Shown here: piece by piece, positions 18,418-26,966 of the stretch | How positions within the stretch are numbered: position 1 is the stretch's first letter | Layout of the letters: every line of letters starts with the position of its first letter | NCBI GenBank assembly: GCA_036388295.1 | Contig: DASVSC010000169.1 | Coordinates: 1 to 64,000 of the forward strand | DNA length: 64,000 nucleotides | Reading direction: 5' to 3' | DNA from: RYN-431 sp036388295 | GTDB lineage: Bacteria; Planctomycetota; Phycisphaerae; Tepidisphaerales; Tepidisphaeraceae | Program-made: the position numbers and the translations under genes | The notes under the pieces: model-generated | The model's input: the letters and a program-made list of their open reading frames with translations, nothing else | What the model was told of the DNA's origin: nothing | Database searches by the model: none

Positions 18418-19457
18418 GTGGCGTGATCGTCAATGGCCGATTCGCGGGCAAACGGTTGACTGGTGTGCAGCGGTACGCCAAGGAAATTGTCGAGCGCCTC
18501 GCCGGCCGCTGCGAAATGGTCCGCACTCACGCCCGCGACGGCATTCCCGGCCATCGGTGGGAACAGTTCGTGCTGCCGCTACACAGTCGCGGCCGGCTCT
18601 TGTGGTCTCCGTGCAACACCGGCCCGGTGGCCGTGCGGCGGCAAGTCGTCACGATTCACGATACCTCATTCGTGGACACGCCCGATTGCTTCAGCCGCTC
18701 GTTCGCCGCGTGGTACAAGTGGCTCATTCCACGTCTGGCCCGGCGCTGCCGGCGGGTGACGACCGTCAGCGAGTTTTCGCGCCGACGGATCGCCGAGGTG
18801 GCGAACCTGCCGCTCGACCGAATCGACGTAGTTCCCAACGGCATCCACGCCGACTTCAAACCGGCCGGCGAAGAAGCGATCGACGCCCTGCGACAACGCT
18901 ATGACCTGACCGGCCCGTACCTGCTGACGCTCGGTTCGCTGGAGCCGCGGAAGAACCTCAAAACGCTGTTGAAAGCATGGCCGTTGATCGCCGCGCGGCG
19001 CGACGACCTTACGCTGGCCGTCGCCGGCGGGCTCGGTGGGGCGAATGCCAGCATCTTCAACGGCGCGGGCGTTAGCTTCGACGACCTGCCGCGTGTGAAA
19101 CGCCTGGGTTATGTGGACGACGCCGACCTGCCGGCGCTCTATTCCGGCGCGACGGCATTCGTATTTCCATCCGTCTACGAAGGCTTCGGCCTGCCCCCTT
19201 TGGAAGCGATGGCCTGCGGGACGCCGGTGGTCTGCTCCAACGCGACGGCGTTGCCCGAGGTGGTCGGCGAAGCCGCCGTGACATTCGATCCGCTGGACGT
19301 CGAAGAAATGGCCCATGCGGTGTTGCGGGTTCTGGAAGACACGGCCTTGCGCGACCGCCTGATCCCGCGCGGCCGCGCCCGGGCGGCCGAGTTCACTTGG
19401 GAAGTGGCGACGGACAAAGCGTGGCGCGTCCTGTCGGAAGCGGCCGCGGACAATTGA
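18414..19457 (+). CDS. Glycosyltransferase, GT4 family
   Basis: 347 residues beginning at ATG 18414, which overlaps the polymerase stop (ATGA). The N-terminus has VNGRFAGKRLTGVQRYAKEI, the Gly-rich start common in WbpY/mannosyltransferase-like GT4 enzymes. The donor domain has YLLTLGSLEPRKNLKTLL near 165 and the signature VYEGFGLPPLEAMACGTPVV near 253, followed by TALPEVVGEAAVTFDP. Last gene of the strictly overlapping part of the operon; 78 bases follow before the next start. Confidence 0.92.
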   Translation: MSGVIVNGRFAGKRLTGVQRYAKEIVERLAGRCEMVRTHARDGIPGHRWEQFVLPLHSRGRLLWSPCNTGPVAVRRQVVTIHDTSFVDTPDCFSRSFAAWYKWLIPRLARRCRRVTTVSEFSRRRIAEVANLPLDRIDVVPNGIHADFKPAGEEAIDALRQRYDLTGPYLLTLGSLEPRKNLKTLLKAWPLIAARRDDLTLAVAGGLGGANASIFNGAGVSFDDLPRVKRLGYVDDADLPALYSGATAFVFPSVYEGFGLPPLEAMACGTPVVCSNATALPEVVGEAAVTFDPLDVEEMAHAVLRVLEDTALRDRLIPRGRARAAEFTWEVATDKAWRVLSEAAADN

Positions 19458-19535
19458 TGTTGCGAAGCCGGACGAACGGATCGGCCGCGCATTCCGACGT
19501 GCGGCGAACTGATGTTTCTAAATAGAAGGCAGTCT

Positions 19536-20765
19536 ATGTTGAATTGGTCAGACACCAGCAGCGGGCGCGACGTGAAGATCGCCGTCGTGCACGACTGGTT
19601 CGCCTCGTACGCCGGCTCGGAGCGCGTGGTCGAGCAACTGCTCGCGATCTACCCGGGCGCGATCGTTCACGCGGTCGTCGATTTCCTGTCCGATGCCGAT
19701 CGGCATTTCCTGGGCGGGCGCGAAGTCAGGACCTCGTTCATCCGCAAGCTGCCGCTGGCGCGCAGCAAGTTCCGACACTACCTGCCGCTGATGCCCGCCG
19801 CGATCGAGCAGTTCGATCTGAGCGGCTTCGATGTCGTCCTCAGTTCCAATCACGCCGTCGCCAAGGGCGTGATCATCGGCCCGGACCAGTTGCACGTCAG
19901 CTACGTTCACACCCCAATTCGTTACGCGTGGGATCTGCAGCACCAGTACCTGGCCGAAGCGGGGCTGAACCGCGGCGTCAAAGGGCTGCTGACCCGGGCG
20001 ATCCTCCATTACATGCGGCTGTGGGACCAGGCGGCGGCCGCACGCGTGGGCGTGTTCGTCGCCAACTCCCGCTACATCGGCCGGAGAATCCTGAACACCT
20101 ACCGGCGTGAGGCGGAAGTGATTTACCCGCCGGTGGACGTGGACGCTTTCGAACTGCAGGAAAAGAAGGAAGACTTCTACCTCGCCGCCAGCCGGATGGT
20201 GCCGTACAAGCGGATGCCGCTGATCGTGGAGGCGTTCAACGCGATGCCGGACAAGAAGCTCGTCGTCGTCGGCGACGGCACGGAGCTGGCGAAGGTGAAG
20301 GCCATCGCCGGGCCGAACGTGACGGTGATGGGGTATCAGTCGTTCACGGTGCTGCGCGATCTGATGCGGCGGGCGAAGGCGTTCGTCTTTGCGGCCGAGG
20401 AAGATTTCGGCATCACGCCGGTGGAAGCGATGGCCTGCGGCACGCCGGTGATCGCCTTCGGGCGCGGCGGGGCGACTGAAAGCGTCGTCGACGGCGCGAC
20501 CGGCCTGTTCTTTCCCGAGCAGTCGGCCGACAGCCTTCGCGAGGCCGTGGAACGCTTTGAGCGCGAGACCGATCGGTTCGACCCGGTCGCCATCCGCCAG
20601 CACGCCGAGTTTTTCCGCCCCGAACGGTTTCGCGCCGAAATGGCGGCTTTAGTCGACCGCGAATGGCAAGCCTTCCAGCGCCGCGGCCGGAGCCGCAGTC
20701 CGGGCGAAAGCATTTCCTCGCCCGCCATCACCGTGCCATTGGCCGAAGTCGCCGGAACGTCATGA
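19536..20765 (+). CDS. Glycosyltransferase, GT4 family
   Basis: 409 residues from ATG 19536, chosen because AGAAGG (19524-19529) is 6 bases upstream. An ATG at 19512 lacks such a site, and GTG 19572 would match the common 'MKIAVVHDW' start of relatives. The N-terminal domain has KIAVVHDWFASYAGSERVVE. The donor domain has FYLAASRMVPYKRMPLIVEA near 219 and EEDFGITPVEAMACGTPVIA near 289. This is the WcaI/mannosyltransferase-like branch of GT4. It is the last plus-strand gene of the cluster; the next genes converge on it. Confidence 0.91.
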   Translation: MLNWSDTSSGRDVKIAVVHDWFASYAGSERVVEQLLAIYPGAIVHAVVDFLSDADRHFLGGREVRTSFIRKLPLARSKFRHYLPLMPAAIEQFDLSGFDVVLSSNHAVAKGVIIGPDQLHVSYVHTPIRYAWDLQHQYLAEAGLNRGVKGLLTRAILHYMRLWDQAAAARVGVFVANSRYIGRRILNTYRREAEVIYPPVDVDAFELQEKKEDFYLAASRMVPYKRMPLIVEAFNAMPDKKLVVVGDGTELAKVKAIAGPNVTVMGYQSFTVLRDLMRRAKAFVFAAEEDFGITPVEAMACGTPVIAFGRGGATESVVDGATGLFFPEQSADSLREAVERFERETDRFDPVAIRQHAEFFRPERFRAEMAALVDREWQAFQRRGRSRSPGESISSPAITVPLAEVAGTS

Positions 20766-20801
20766 TTCGTTTGACCCAGGCATAGAGTGTTGAAGCCCGC
20801 C

Positions 20802-21149
20802 CTAAGAGCGAGTCGACGCGGCGTCTGCCCCGATCTTGTCAGCCTGCCTTGGCGTCGCGGTAGTAGCGTCGGGCACCATGGCGGCGCGGCCGGCCGCGTA
20901 GGCGATGTTCAGGAATGCCAGCGCCACCACCCCGGCGGGCACGGCCACCAGCGTCACGCCGAAGCTCGGCCACGTGACAATCAGCAATTCCACGATGCCG
21001 ACCGACAGGCCCACGCCCATCAGCGTCATCACCACCGCACTCACCAGCAGCAGGCCGCGGTCGCCCTGCACCAGTGCCGGCTGGCGGCCGTAGTCGAGTA
21101 CGGGCGGCGACGGCTGGGGCGGCGAAACACGCTCGGATGAATACGACAT
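20802..21149 (-). CDS. Small two-helix membrane protein of unknown function
   Basis: 115 residues from ATG 21149; an ATG at 21164 and a TTG at 21197 are also in frame and none has a good ribosome site. A Pro/Ser-rich N-terminus precedes two hydrophobic helices (about residues 34-56 and 63-87) and a short polar Ala/Thr-rich tail. I do not recognise the family. It follows the glycoside hydrolase gene closely on the same strand and converges with the polysaccharide operon, so a link to that system is possible but unproven. Confidence 0.6.
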   Translation of the reverse strand: MSYSSERVSPPQPSPPVLDYGRQPALVQGDRGLLLVSAVVMTLMGVGLSVGIVELLIVTWPSFGVTLVAVPAGVVALAFLNIAYAAGRAAMVPDATTATPRQADKIGADAASTRS

Positions 21150-21199
21150 CGGAAACCGCTGCATTGTAAGGGTCGAACACGCCGACTGCCGCTTCAATT

Positions 21200-22594
21200 C
21201 TACGGGAACAGATATACCGGCGGTCGGCCGGTCGGCACCACCGGATTGAACGCGGCATCGGCCGCCAGGCCCGTCAGGTAGAGCGGCGACCGGCCGACCG
21301 TAAGCCGGAAACGACCGTCGGCGGCCGGCGGTGTCGCGACGGGGCGGCCGAAGACGTCGGCGATCGAGATCGTTTTGGGCCCGATTTTGCTGACCTCGAT
21401 CGGCGTGTCGCCGTTGATGTTCCAGACGACATGCACGGCGTCGGCACCCTCGCCGGCCAAGCGGTAGGCCTGCAGGCCGGACGTGCGGTGGTCAGCGCCG
21501 ACGACATGGGCGAGCGTGGTCGTTCGGCCGAGCTTTTGCGTCATGGTCTGCATCGCCTGGAAGGGCAGGCGACGCCGGCCTTCATTCGTAGTAAGGCCCA
21601 TGGGGCCGTCCACGCTGTCCTGCAGGCTGAACCACAGCAGCACCTCGACGCCGCTGTCGGCCGCCGTCAGGTAAGCACGGGGAACCATGGCGGCGAGCAG
21701 ATCTTCGGTCATCTCCCGGTCGTGGATCGACTCGCCGAGCGTCCAGCCCCATTCGGTGATCCAGATGGCCGGCGTGCGGCCGAGCTTTTCGGTCGCGTGG
21801 TCGCGCAGGCGTCGGACGGCGGAGCGGACGGAGCGGTCGGCGTCGACGGTGACGAACGGCTGCGTCCAGCTCGTGTCCGGCTCCGCCGCCACGACTTCCG
21901 CCCACGAACGCACGTACGGGTGCACCGTCAAGCAATCGATTTCCGGCGGCAGGCCCTTTTCCAACAGGCGGTATTGCAGGACCCACATGTCGTCGCCGGC
22001 CAGCAATTTAACGGTCGGATCGAACGCCTTCACTTCCCGCACGGCCGCGTGGACCATGCTGACGTAATGGTCGAGCCAGGGTGCGGGCGGTTCGCCGTTC
22101 CATTTGCCGCCGAGGTGCTTGAGCGTGTTGTGGGGCTCGTTGTAAAGCTCGATCACGAAGCGCACGCCTGACGCCTTCAGCAGCCGCGCGACCTCCGCGG
22201 CGTAGCGGCCGTAGGCTTCGGCGTTGATGTTGTTGTTCGGCTTCTCGGCCGTGTTCGGATAGGCGGCCGGATTGTCGTACCAGAGGCCGAAGCAGACGCC
22301 GATGTTGTGCCGCTTGTAGAAAGCCAGACGGTCGGCAAAGGCCCGCGGAAAGCCAACGTATTTGCCGGCGACGGGTTCAACTTCGGGCCACGCGGCGGTG
22401 TCGCGCACCCACCGCACGCCCAACAGCGGCAACAGTGACAGGTCCCTCATCGACTGGCCCTGCGTGAACTTCACGTTCACGCCGACCCGCTCGGCGAACC
22501 GACGCGGCGCGGCCGGTTCGTCCGCAGCCAAGCAAGTGGCGGTGCACAGGGCGACCCACGCCAGGACGAATCCCACAACCGTTTCACGCGTCAT
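21200..22594 (-). CDS. Secreted clan-A glycoside hydrolase (GH39/GH5-like)
   Basis: 464 residues with an N-terminal signal peptide (VVGFVLAWVALCTATCLAA). The rest reads as a TIM-barrel retaining hydrolase. The general acid is in VIELYNEPHN (Glu about 153), preceded by GLWYDNPAAYP, and the nucleophile is in IWITEWGWTLGE (Glu about 280). Both sit at the ends of beta-strands 4 and 7 as in clan GH-A. A C-terminal beta domain follows (about 370-464). GH39-like proteins are often found beside exopolysaccharide operons, where they cut or release the polymer; this position at the end of the cluster fits. The exact GH family needs a profile search. Confidence 0.82.
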   Translation of the reverse strand: MTRETVVGFVLAWVALCTATCLAADEPAAPRRFAERVGVNVKFTQGQSMRDLSLLPLLGVRWVRDTAAWPEVEPVAGKYVGFPRAFADRLAFYKRHNIGVCFGLWYDNPAAYPNTAEKPNNNINAEAYGRYAAEVARLLKASGVRFVIELYNEPHNTLKHLGGKWNGEPPAPWLDHYVSMVHAAVREVKAFDPTVKLLAGDDMWVLQYRLLEKGLPPEIDCLTVHPYVRSWAEVVAAEPDTSWTQPFVTVDADRSVRSAVRRLRDHATEKLGRTPAIWITEWGWTLGESIHDREMTEDLLAAMVPRAYLTAADSGVEVLLWFSLQDSVDGPMGLTTNEGRRRLPFQAMQTMTQKLGRTTTLAHVVGADHRTSGLQAYRLAGEGADAVHVVWNINGDTPIEVSKIGPKTISIADVFGRPVATPPAADGRFRLTVGRSPLYLTGLAADAAFNPVVPTGRPPVYLFP

Positions 22595-22659
22595 GGGCGT
22601 AGCCTAATCGACCCCGCGGCAGTTGCCAGCAGGCCGGCATCGACGAACCGACTGATGCG

Positions 22660-23940
22660 CTAAATCGTTTCGCCGAGCGCCCAAACCACCCGCCCGCTCA
22701 CGATCGTGTGCGTCGGCCGGCCCTTTACTGACCGGCCATGGAAGGGGCAGTTGCGGCTCTTGCTGCGAAATTGGTGCTTGTCGATCGTCCAAGGCGCGTC
22801 CGGGTCAATGATCGTCACGTCGGCGATGCTGCCGGGCTTCAGCGTGCCGCGGTCGGAGCGGATGAGCTTCGCCGGTTGCGTGCTCATCAGGTCGATCAGT
22901 TTCAACCAGCCGATGTGGCCGGGCGTGACGAGGGCTTCGGCGTAGAGCGCTATCGCGCCCTCAAGGCCGATGATGCCATTCGGGGCACGGGCGAACTCCA
23001 GCTCTTTTTCCTCCGCCCGGTGTGGGGCATGGTCGGTGGCGAGCAGATCGATCGTGCCGTCGACGACGCCCGCGATGCAGGCGCTCACGTCCGCGGCCGT
23101 GCGCAGCGGCGGGTTCATCTTGAAGTTCGTGTCGTACCCACGGCAGTCTTCGTCCGTCAGCAGCAAATGGTGCGGCGCGACCTCCGCCGTCACCGGCAGG
23201 CCGTCTTCTTTCGCCCGGCGGATCAGTTCGACGCTGAACGCGGTACTGATGTGTTGCACGTGATAGCGGCAGCCTATGGTGCGGTTCAGCAGCACGTCGC
23301 GGGCGATCATCAACTGCTCGGCCTCGGCGGGCAGGCCGGGCAAACCGAGCGACGTGCTGACCACGCCGGCGTGCATCGCGCCGCCGGCCAATTGGTGTTC
23401 TTCGCAATGCTGCATCACCAGGCCGTCGAACATCTTGATGTACTGGAACGCTTTGCGCATGACCGACACGTCGTTGACGCCGGCACCGTCGTCGGTGAAC
23501 GCGACGGCGCCCCATTGATGCATGTCCGCCATCTCGGCCAGTTCGCACCCTTCGCGGCCTTTGGTGATGCAACCGGTGGGCAGCACGTTGCAGAGGCCGA
23601 GGCGTTCGCTTTCGCGTAGGACAAACTCAATCTGGGCCGCGTTGTCGATGGCCGGCTTGGTGTTGGGCATGACGCAGACGGTGGTAAACCCGCCCGCCAC
23701 CGCGGCGGCCGCGCCGCTGGCAAGGGTTTCTTCTTCCTCGTCACCCGGCTCGCGGAAGTGGACATGGACGTCGATCAGACCCGGCGTGACGTAGCGGCCG
23801 GTGGCGTCGATCGTTTGGTCGGCTTTCAGACCCGTGCCTATTTTTACGATCTTGCCGTTTTCGATCAGCAGGTCTGCTTTCTGCTGCAGGTTCTGCGACG
23901 GGTCGAGGAGGGTGCCGTTTTGGATGAGGAGTGAAGCCAT
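22660..23940 (-). CDS. pyrC: Dihydroorotase
   Basis: Third enzyme of pyrimidine synthesis, closing carbamoyl-aspartate to dihydroorotate. 426 residues from ATG 23940 (MASLLIQNGTLLDPSQ); the open frame reaches further back only because it reads into a repeat. Metal ligands of the amidohydrolase barrel are seen in DVHVHFREPGDEEEET near residue 60 and in the loop LLATDHAPHRAEEKE near 305. The class is the long type I dihydroorotase. It follows pyrB with a hairpin repeat in the gap, and pyrR lies upstream, so this is a pyrRBC operon. Confidence 0.96.
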   Translation of the reverse strand: MASLLIQNGTLLDPSQNLQQKADLLIENGKIVKIGTGLKADQTIDATGRYVTPGLIDVHVHFREPGDEEEETLASGAAAAVAGGFTTVCVMPNTKPAIDNAAQIEFVLRESERLGLCNVLPTGCITKGREGCELAEMADMHQWGAVAFTDDGAGVNDVSVMRKAFQYIKMFDGLVMQHCEEHQLAGGAMHAGVVSTSLGLPGLPAEAEQLMIARDVLLNRTIGCRYHVQHISTAFSVELIRRAKEDGLPVTAEVAPHHLLLTDEDCRGYDTNFKMNPPLRTAADVSACIAGVVDGTIDLLATDHAPHRAEEKELEFARAPNGIIGLEGAIALYAEALVTPGHIGWLKLIDLMSTQPAKLIRSDRGTLKPGSIADVTIIDPDAPWTIDKHQFRSKSRNCPFHGRSVKGRPTHTIVSGRVVWALGETI

Positions 23941-23944
23941 AATT

Positions 23945-24019
23945 AGCCGCAGATGGACGCAGATGAACACGGATAAGAGCAGAGATTTTATCTGCGTTCA
24001 TCCGCGTTCATCTGCGGCT
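23945..24019. repeat. Inverted repeat made of tandem 'CGCAGATGRA' units, between pyrB and pyrC
   Basis: The left arm 23945-23974 and right arm 23990-24019 are complementary at 26 of 30 positions, with a 15-base loop. Each arm is built of short tandem units (CGCAGATGGA, CGCAGATGAA, CACGGAT). The right arm and loop run into the coding end of pyrB, and the left arm ends 4 bases past the pyrC start codon on the upstream side. It can form a strong hairpin in the pyr transcript. Confidence 0.85.
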
Positions 24020-24944
24020 CTTTTGCCCTTTGCGAAACCAGATACAGCACCGCCATCCGCACGGCCAAGCCGTTTTCGACTTGTTTCAGGATGCCGCTGC
24101 TCGCGCCGTCGGCGATGTCGCTTTGAATCTCTACGCCGCGGTTCATCGGGCCGGGGTGCATGACGAAGACGCCTTTTTTGCAGCGGGCGAAGCGCTCGCC
24201 GGTCAGCCCGAACAGTTGGGTGAACTCGCGCACCGTCGGGAATTGGGCCGACTTCATGCGCTCGTTCTGGACGCGCAGCATGTTGATGACGTCGACCTGG
24301 CCGATGATCGAATCGAAGTCGTGGACGACCGTCGCGCCGAGCTGTTCGAACGTCCGCGGCACCAGCGTCGGCGGGCCGACGAAGATGACCTCGGCTCCCA
24401 ATTTCTTCAGGCCCCACAGATTGCTGCGGGCCACGCGGCTGTTGCCGATGTCGCCGACGATGGCGACCTTCAATCCTTCGATCCGGCCGAAGCGCTCGCG
24501 GATGGTGTAGAGGTCGAGCAGGCCCTGCGTGGGGTGTTCGTGCGCGCCGTCGCCGGCGTTGACGATGCTGCATTGCAGGTGCTTCGCCAGCGTCATGGCC
24601 GCGCCGGCGGCGCTGTGCCGGACGACCATCACGTCGATGCCCATGGCCTCAATATTGCGGGCGGTGTCGATCAGGGTTTCGCCCTTGCTGACGCTGCTGC
24701 CGGAGCCCGAAAAATCGATGACGTCGGCGCTAAGCCGCTGGGCCGCCAGCGAAAAGCTCATGCGGGTGCGGGTGCTGTCTTCGAAGAACGCATTGACGAC
24801 CACCCGGCCACGCAGGGCGGGCACCTTCTTCACGCTGCGGGTGCTGACTTCCTTAAAGCCAACCGCTGTGTCGAGGACGAACGTGATTTCGTTGGCCGAC
24901 AGGGCTTCGAGCGAGAGCAGGTGTTTGTGCGTCCAGGTGGACAT
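23988..24944 (-). CDS. pyrB: Aspartate carbamoyltransferase catalytic chain
   Basis: Condenses carbamoyl phosphate with aspartate. 318 residues from ATG 24944, which has GAAAGG 5 bases upstream. The carbamoyl-phosphate loop is FFEDSTRTRMSF (about residues 53-64); SKGETLIDTARN and the HPGPMNRGVEI aspartate-binding region follow. The last residues (KEPQMNADERR) are encoded by the adjacent hairpin repeat, which also provides the stop codon, so the native C-terminus has been replaced or extended. No pyrI regulatory chain is present nearby. Confidence 0.96.
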   Translation of the reverse strand: MSTWTHKHLLSLEALSANEITFVLDTAVGFKEVSTRSVKKVPALRGRVVVNAFFEDSTRTRMSFSLAAQRLSADVIDFSGSGSSVSKGETLIDTARNIEAMGIDVMVVRHSAAGAAMTLAKHLQCSIVNAGDGAHEHPTQGLLDLYTIRERFGRIEGLKVAIVGDIGNSRVARSNLWGLKKLGAEVIFVGPPTLVPRTFEQLGATVVHDFDSIIGQVDVINMLRVQNERMKSAQFPTVREFTQLFGLTGERFARCKKGVFVMHPGPMNRGVEIQSDIADGASSGILKQVENGLAVRMAVLYLVSQRAKEPQMNADERR

Positions 24945-24957
24945 GCGGCCTTTCGTG

Positions 24958-25004
24958 GGGTCCGCACTGCGGACCGATTCGGGAATGGTCCGCGGTACGG
25001 ACCC
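24958..25004. repeat. Inverted repeat 'GGGTCCGC..GCGGACC' between pyrR and pyrB
   Basis: Arms 24958-24975 and 24987-25004 are complementary at 16 of 18 positions around an 11-base loop. Each arm is itself a small palindrome (GGTCCGC/GCGGACC). The end GGACCCTAC matches the GTAGGG..CCCTAC element at 33942-33967, so both may belong to one family. The stretch just beyond (25016-25050) holds another short hairpin, GCCCTTGCGGGC. Confidence 0.75.
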
Positions 25005-25044
25005 TACTGTCACTCAGCCCTTGCGGGCGAAGAATCCGTCGCCC

Positions 25045-25575
25045 CTACGTGCGGCTCACCACGTCGATCGCGTCTTCGCCGTCGCGCTCGGCGACTTTCA
25101 CCTTCACCTGCTGATCGAGCGGCAGATCCAGCGTCAGCGCCGCCGCGTCCGGCTGGATCGGCAGCTCCCGGCCACCGCGGTCGACGAAGATTGCCAGCCG
25201 CACGGCACTCGGCCGCCCGAAGTCGGCTAGGGCGTCCATCGCCGCCCGGACCGTTCGGCCGGTGAAGAGCACGTCGTCGATCAGGATCAGTGGGCGTTTG
25301 TCGATTTCGAAGTTCAGTTCCGTCGGCCTCACGATGGCGCGGGGGCCGAGTTCGGACAGGTCGTCGCGGTACAACGTGATATCGAGCGTACCGTGGCCGA
25401 TGTCGTGCGCGCCGCGCTGCCGCAGCAGGGGGATCAGCCGGTCGGCCAGCACTTCGCCGCGGGTTCGGATGCCGACGACGTTGAACGGCGACGCCATCGG
25501 CACGATCGCGACAATGCGGTCGGCGAGGGTGCCGAGCAGGGCGGCGAAGGCGTTGGCGTCGTAGTGGGTCTGCAT
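25045..25575 (-). CDS. pyrR: PyrR: pyrimidine operon regulator / uracil phosphoribosyltransferase
   Basis: 176 residues, standard length. The PRPP-binding motif is LILIDDVLFTGRTVRAAMD (about residues 95-113), and the family block FNVVGIRTRGEVLADRL is near 30. In Gram-positives PyrR binds pyr mRNA to cause attenuation when UMP is high. Here it heads a pyrR-pyrB-pyrC set, with a hairpin repeat in the 100-base gap before pyrB. Only 25 bases separate it from the upstream dehydrogenase gene, so no obvious attenuator lies in front of pyrR itself. Confidence 0.95.
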   Translation of the reverse strand: MQTHYDANAFAALLGTLADRIVAIVPMASPFNVVGIRTRGEVLADRLIPLLRQRGAHDIGHGTLDITLYRDDLSELGPRAIVRPTELNFEIDKRPLILIDDVLFTGRTVRAAMDALADFGRPSAVRLAIFVDRGGRELPIQPDAAALTLDLPLDQQVKVKVAERDGEDAIDVVSRT

Positions 25576-25600
25576 GGTGTCGCTGCGACGCCCTGTTGCG

Positions 25601-26899
25601 TCAGGCCTTCACCACGTGCGGGTGCTTCCCGCAGGCGTTGCGGGTGTCGACGATCAGTTTGCTGTTTTGGATGACCAGTTCCCAGTCGAACGCCGCGTGG
25701 TTGGTCGCGACCACCACGCAGTCGTAGCCGGCCAATGCCTGCTTCGTCACCGGCACGCTTTTCATTTCCAGGTTGTGCTCGCGCATCTTGTGCGTCTGCG
25801 GGACGTGCGGGTCGCTGTAGTCGACCTTCGCCCCGATGGCGGTCATCTTCTCGATCAGTTCGAAGCTAGGGCTTTCTCGCACGTCGTCGACGTCTGGCTT
25901 GTACGCCAACCCGAGCACCAAAATGCGGCTGCCGTTGATGGCCTTGCCCTGTTTGTTCAGGGCGTGCATTGTTTTCTCCACCACGTAGTCGGGCATGCGG
26001 CGGTTGACTTCGCCGGCCAGTTCGATGAACCGGGTGCCGTGGCCGTACTCGCGGGCTTTCCAGGTGAGGTAGAACGGGTCGATCGGGATGCAGTGCCCGC
26101 CGAGGCCGGGGCCGGGGTAGAAGGCCTGGAAGCCGAACGGCTTGGTCTTGGCGGCTTCGACGACTTCCCAGACGTCGATCCCCATCGCGTCCAGCACCAC
26201 TTTCATCTCGTTCACCAGGGCGATGTTCACCGCGCGGTAAATGTTTTCCAACAGCTTGGCCGCCTCGGCCACTTCGGCCGAGCTGACCTGAATCACCTGC
26301 TTGATGGCCTTGCTGTACAAGGCCGTCGCGACCCGGCCGCTTTCCGGTTCGATGCCGCCGACCAGCTTCGGTATGGTGACGGTGTTGTGGTCCTTCCGGC
26401 CCGGGTCTTCGCGCTCGGGGCTGAAGGCGACGAACACGTCTTTTCCGCAGACGAAGCCCTTGGCCTCGAACTTCGGCAGCATGTTCTCGCGCGTGGTGCG
26501 CGGGTACGTGGTCGATTCCAGCACGATCAGCTGATCGGCCCGCAACGTTTTGGCGATCGCGTCGGCGGTCTTGTCGATGTAGCTGAGGTCGGGCTCAAGG
26601 TGATGCCCCAGCGGCGTGGGAACGCAGACGATGATCGCGTCGGCCTCACCGAGGCGGTTGAAGTCGGCCGTGGCGTCGAAGCGGTCGCCGAGCATGTCGC
26701 TCACCAGCGTCGCGCCGAGGTGCTTCAGGTAGCTTTCGCCTTTTTTGAGCAGGGTGATTTTGTCGGGGTCGATGTCGTAGCCGATGACCTTGAAGCCCGC
26801 CTTGTGGAAGGCGGCCATCAGGGGCAATCCGACGTAACCAAGGCCGATGACGCCGACGACTGCGCTACGCGCTTCGATTTTTTCGAGCAGACTGGGCAT
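25601..26899 (-). CDS. UDP-sugar 6-dehydrogenase (WbpA/WecC-like nucleotide sugar dehydrogenase)
   Basis: 432 residues from ATG 26899. NAD-binding Rossmann motif VGVIGLGYVGLPLMAAF is near residue 15. The catalytic Cys is in PGLGGHCIPIDPFYLTW (about residue 268), preceded by the Lys-bearing NIYRAVNIALVNEMK. The C-terminal UDP-binding domain has RILVLGLAYKPDVDDVRESP. The 'GGHCIPIDP' form is that of UDP-GlcNAc or UDP-ManNAc dehydrogenases and of some UDP-glucose dehydrogenases. It probably makes a uronic acid precursor for the exopolysaccharide cluster 5 kb away. A promoter cannot be assigned with confidence. Confidence 0.93.
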   Translation of the reverse strand: MPSLLEKIEARSAVVGVIGLGYVGLPLMAAFHKAGFKVIGYDIDPDKITLLKKGESYLKHLGATLVSDMLGDRFDATADFNRLGEADAIIVCVPTPLGHHLEPDLSYIDKTADAIAKTLRADQLIVLESTTYPRTTRENMLPKFEAKGFVCGKDVFVAFSPEREDPGRKDHNTVTIPKLVGGIEPESGRVATALYSKAIKQVIQVSSAEVAEAAKLLENIYRAVNIALVNEMKVVLDAMGIDVWEVVEAAKTKPFGFQAFYPGPGLGGHCIPIDPFYLTWKAREYGHGTRFIELAGEVNRRMPDYVVEKTMHALNKQGKAINGSRILVLGLAYKPDVDDVRESPSFELIEKMTAIGAKVDYSDPHVPQTHKMREHNLEMKSVPVTKQALAGYDCVVVATNHAAFDWELVIQNSKLIVDTRNACGKHPHVVKA

Positions 26900-26966
26900 A
26901 GAAGTGGCGGATGATAACGCCACGGCCGGAAAAACCGAATGCCACGTCGTCGGACGGCCCGCGACT

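Noticed and set aside
24030..25265. 411-codon plus-strand frame opposite pyrB and pyrR
   Set aside because: Antisense to two well-conserved enzymes; no family features.
25574..26914. 446-codon plus-strand frame opposite the nucleotide-sugar dehydrogenase
   Set aside because: His/Val/Gln/Asp-rich mirror of a conserved gene; no motif.
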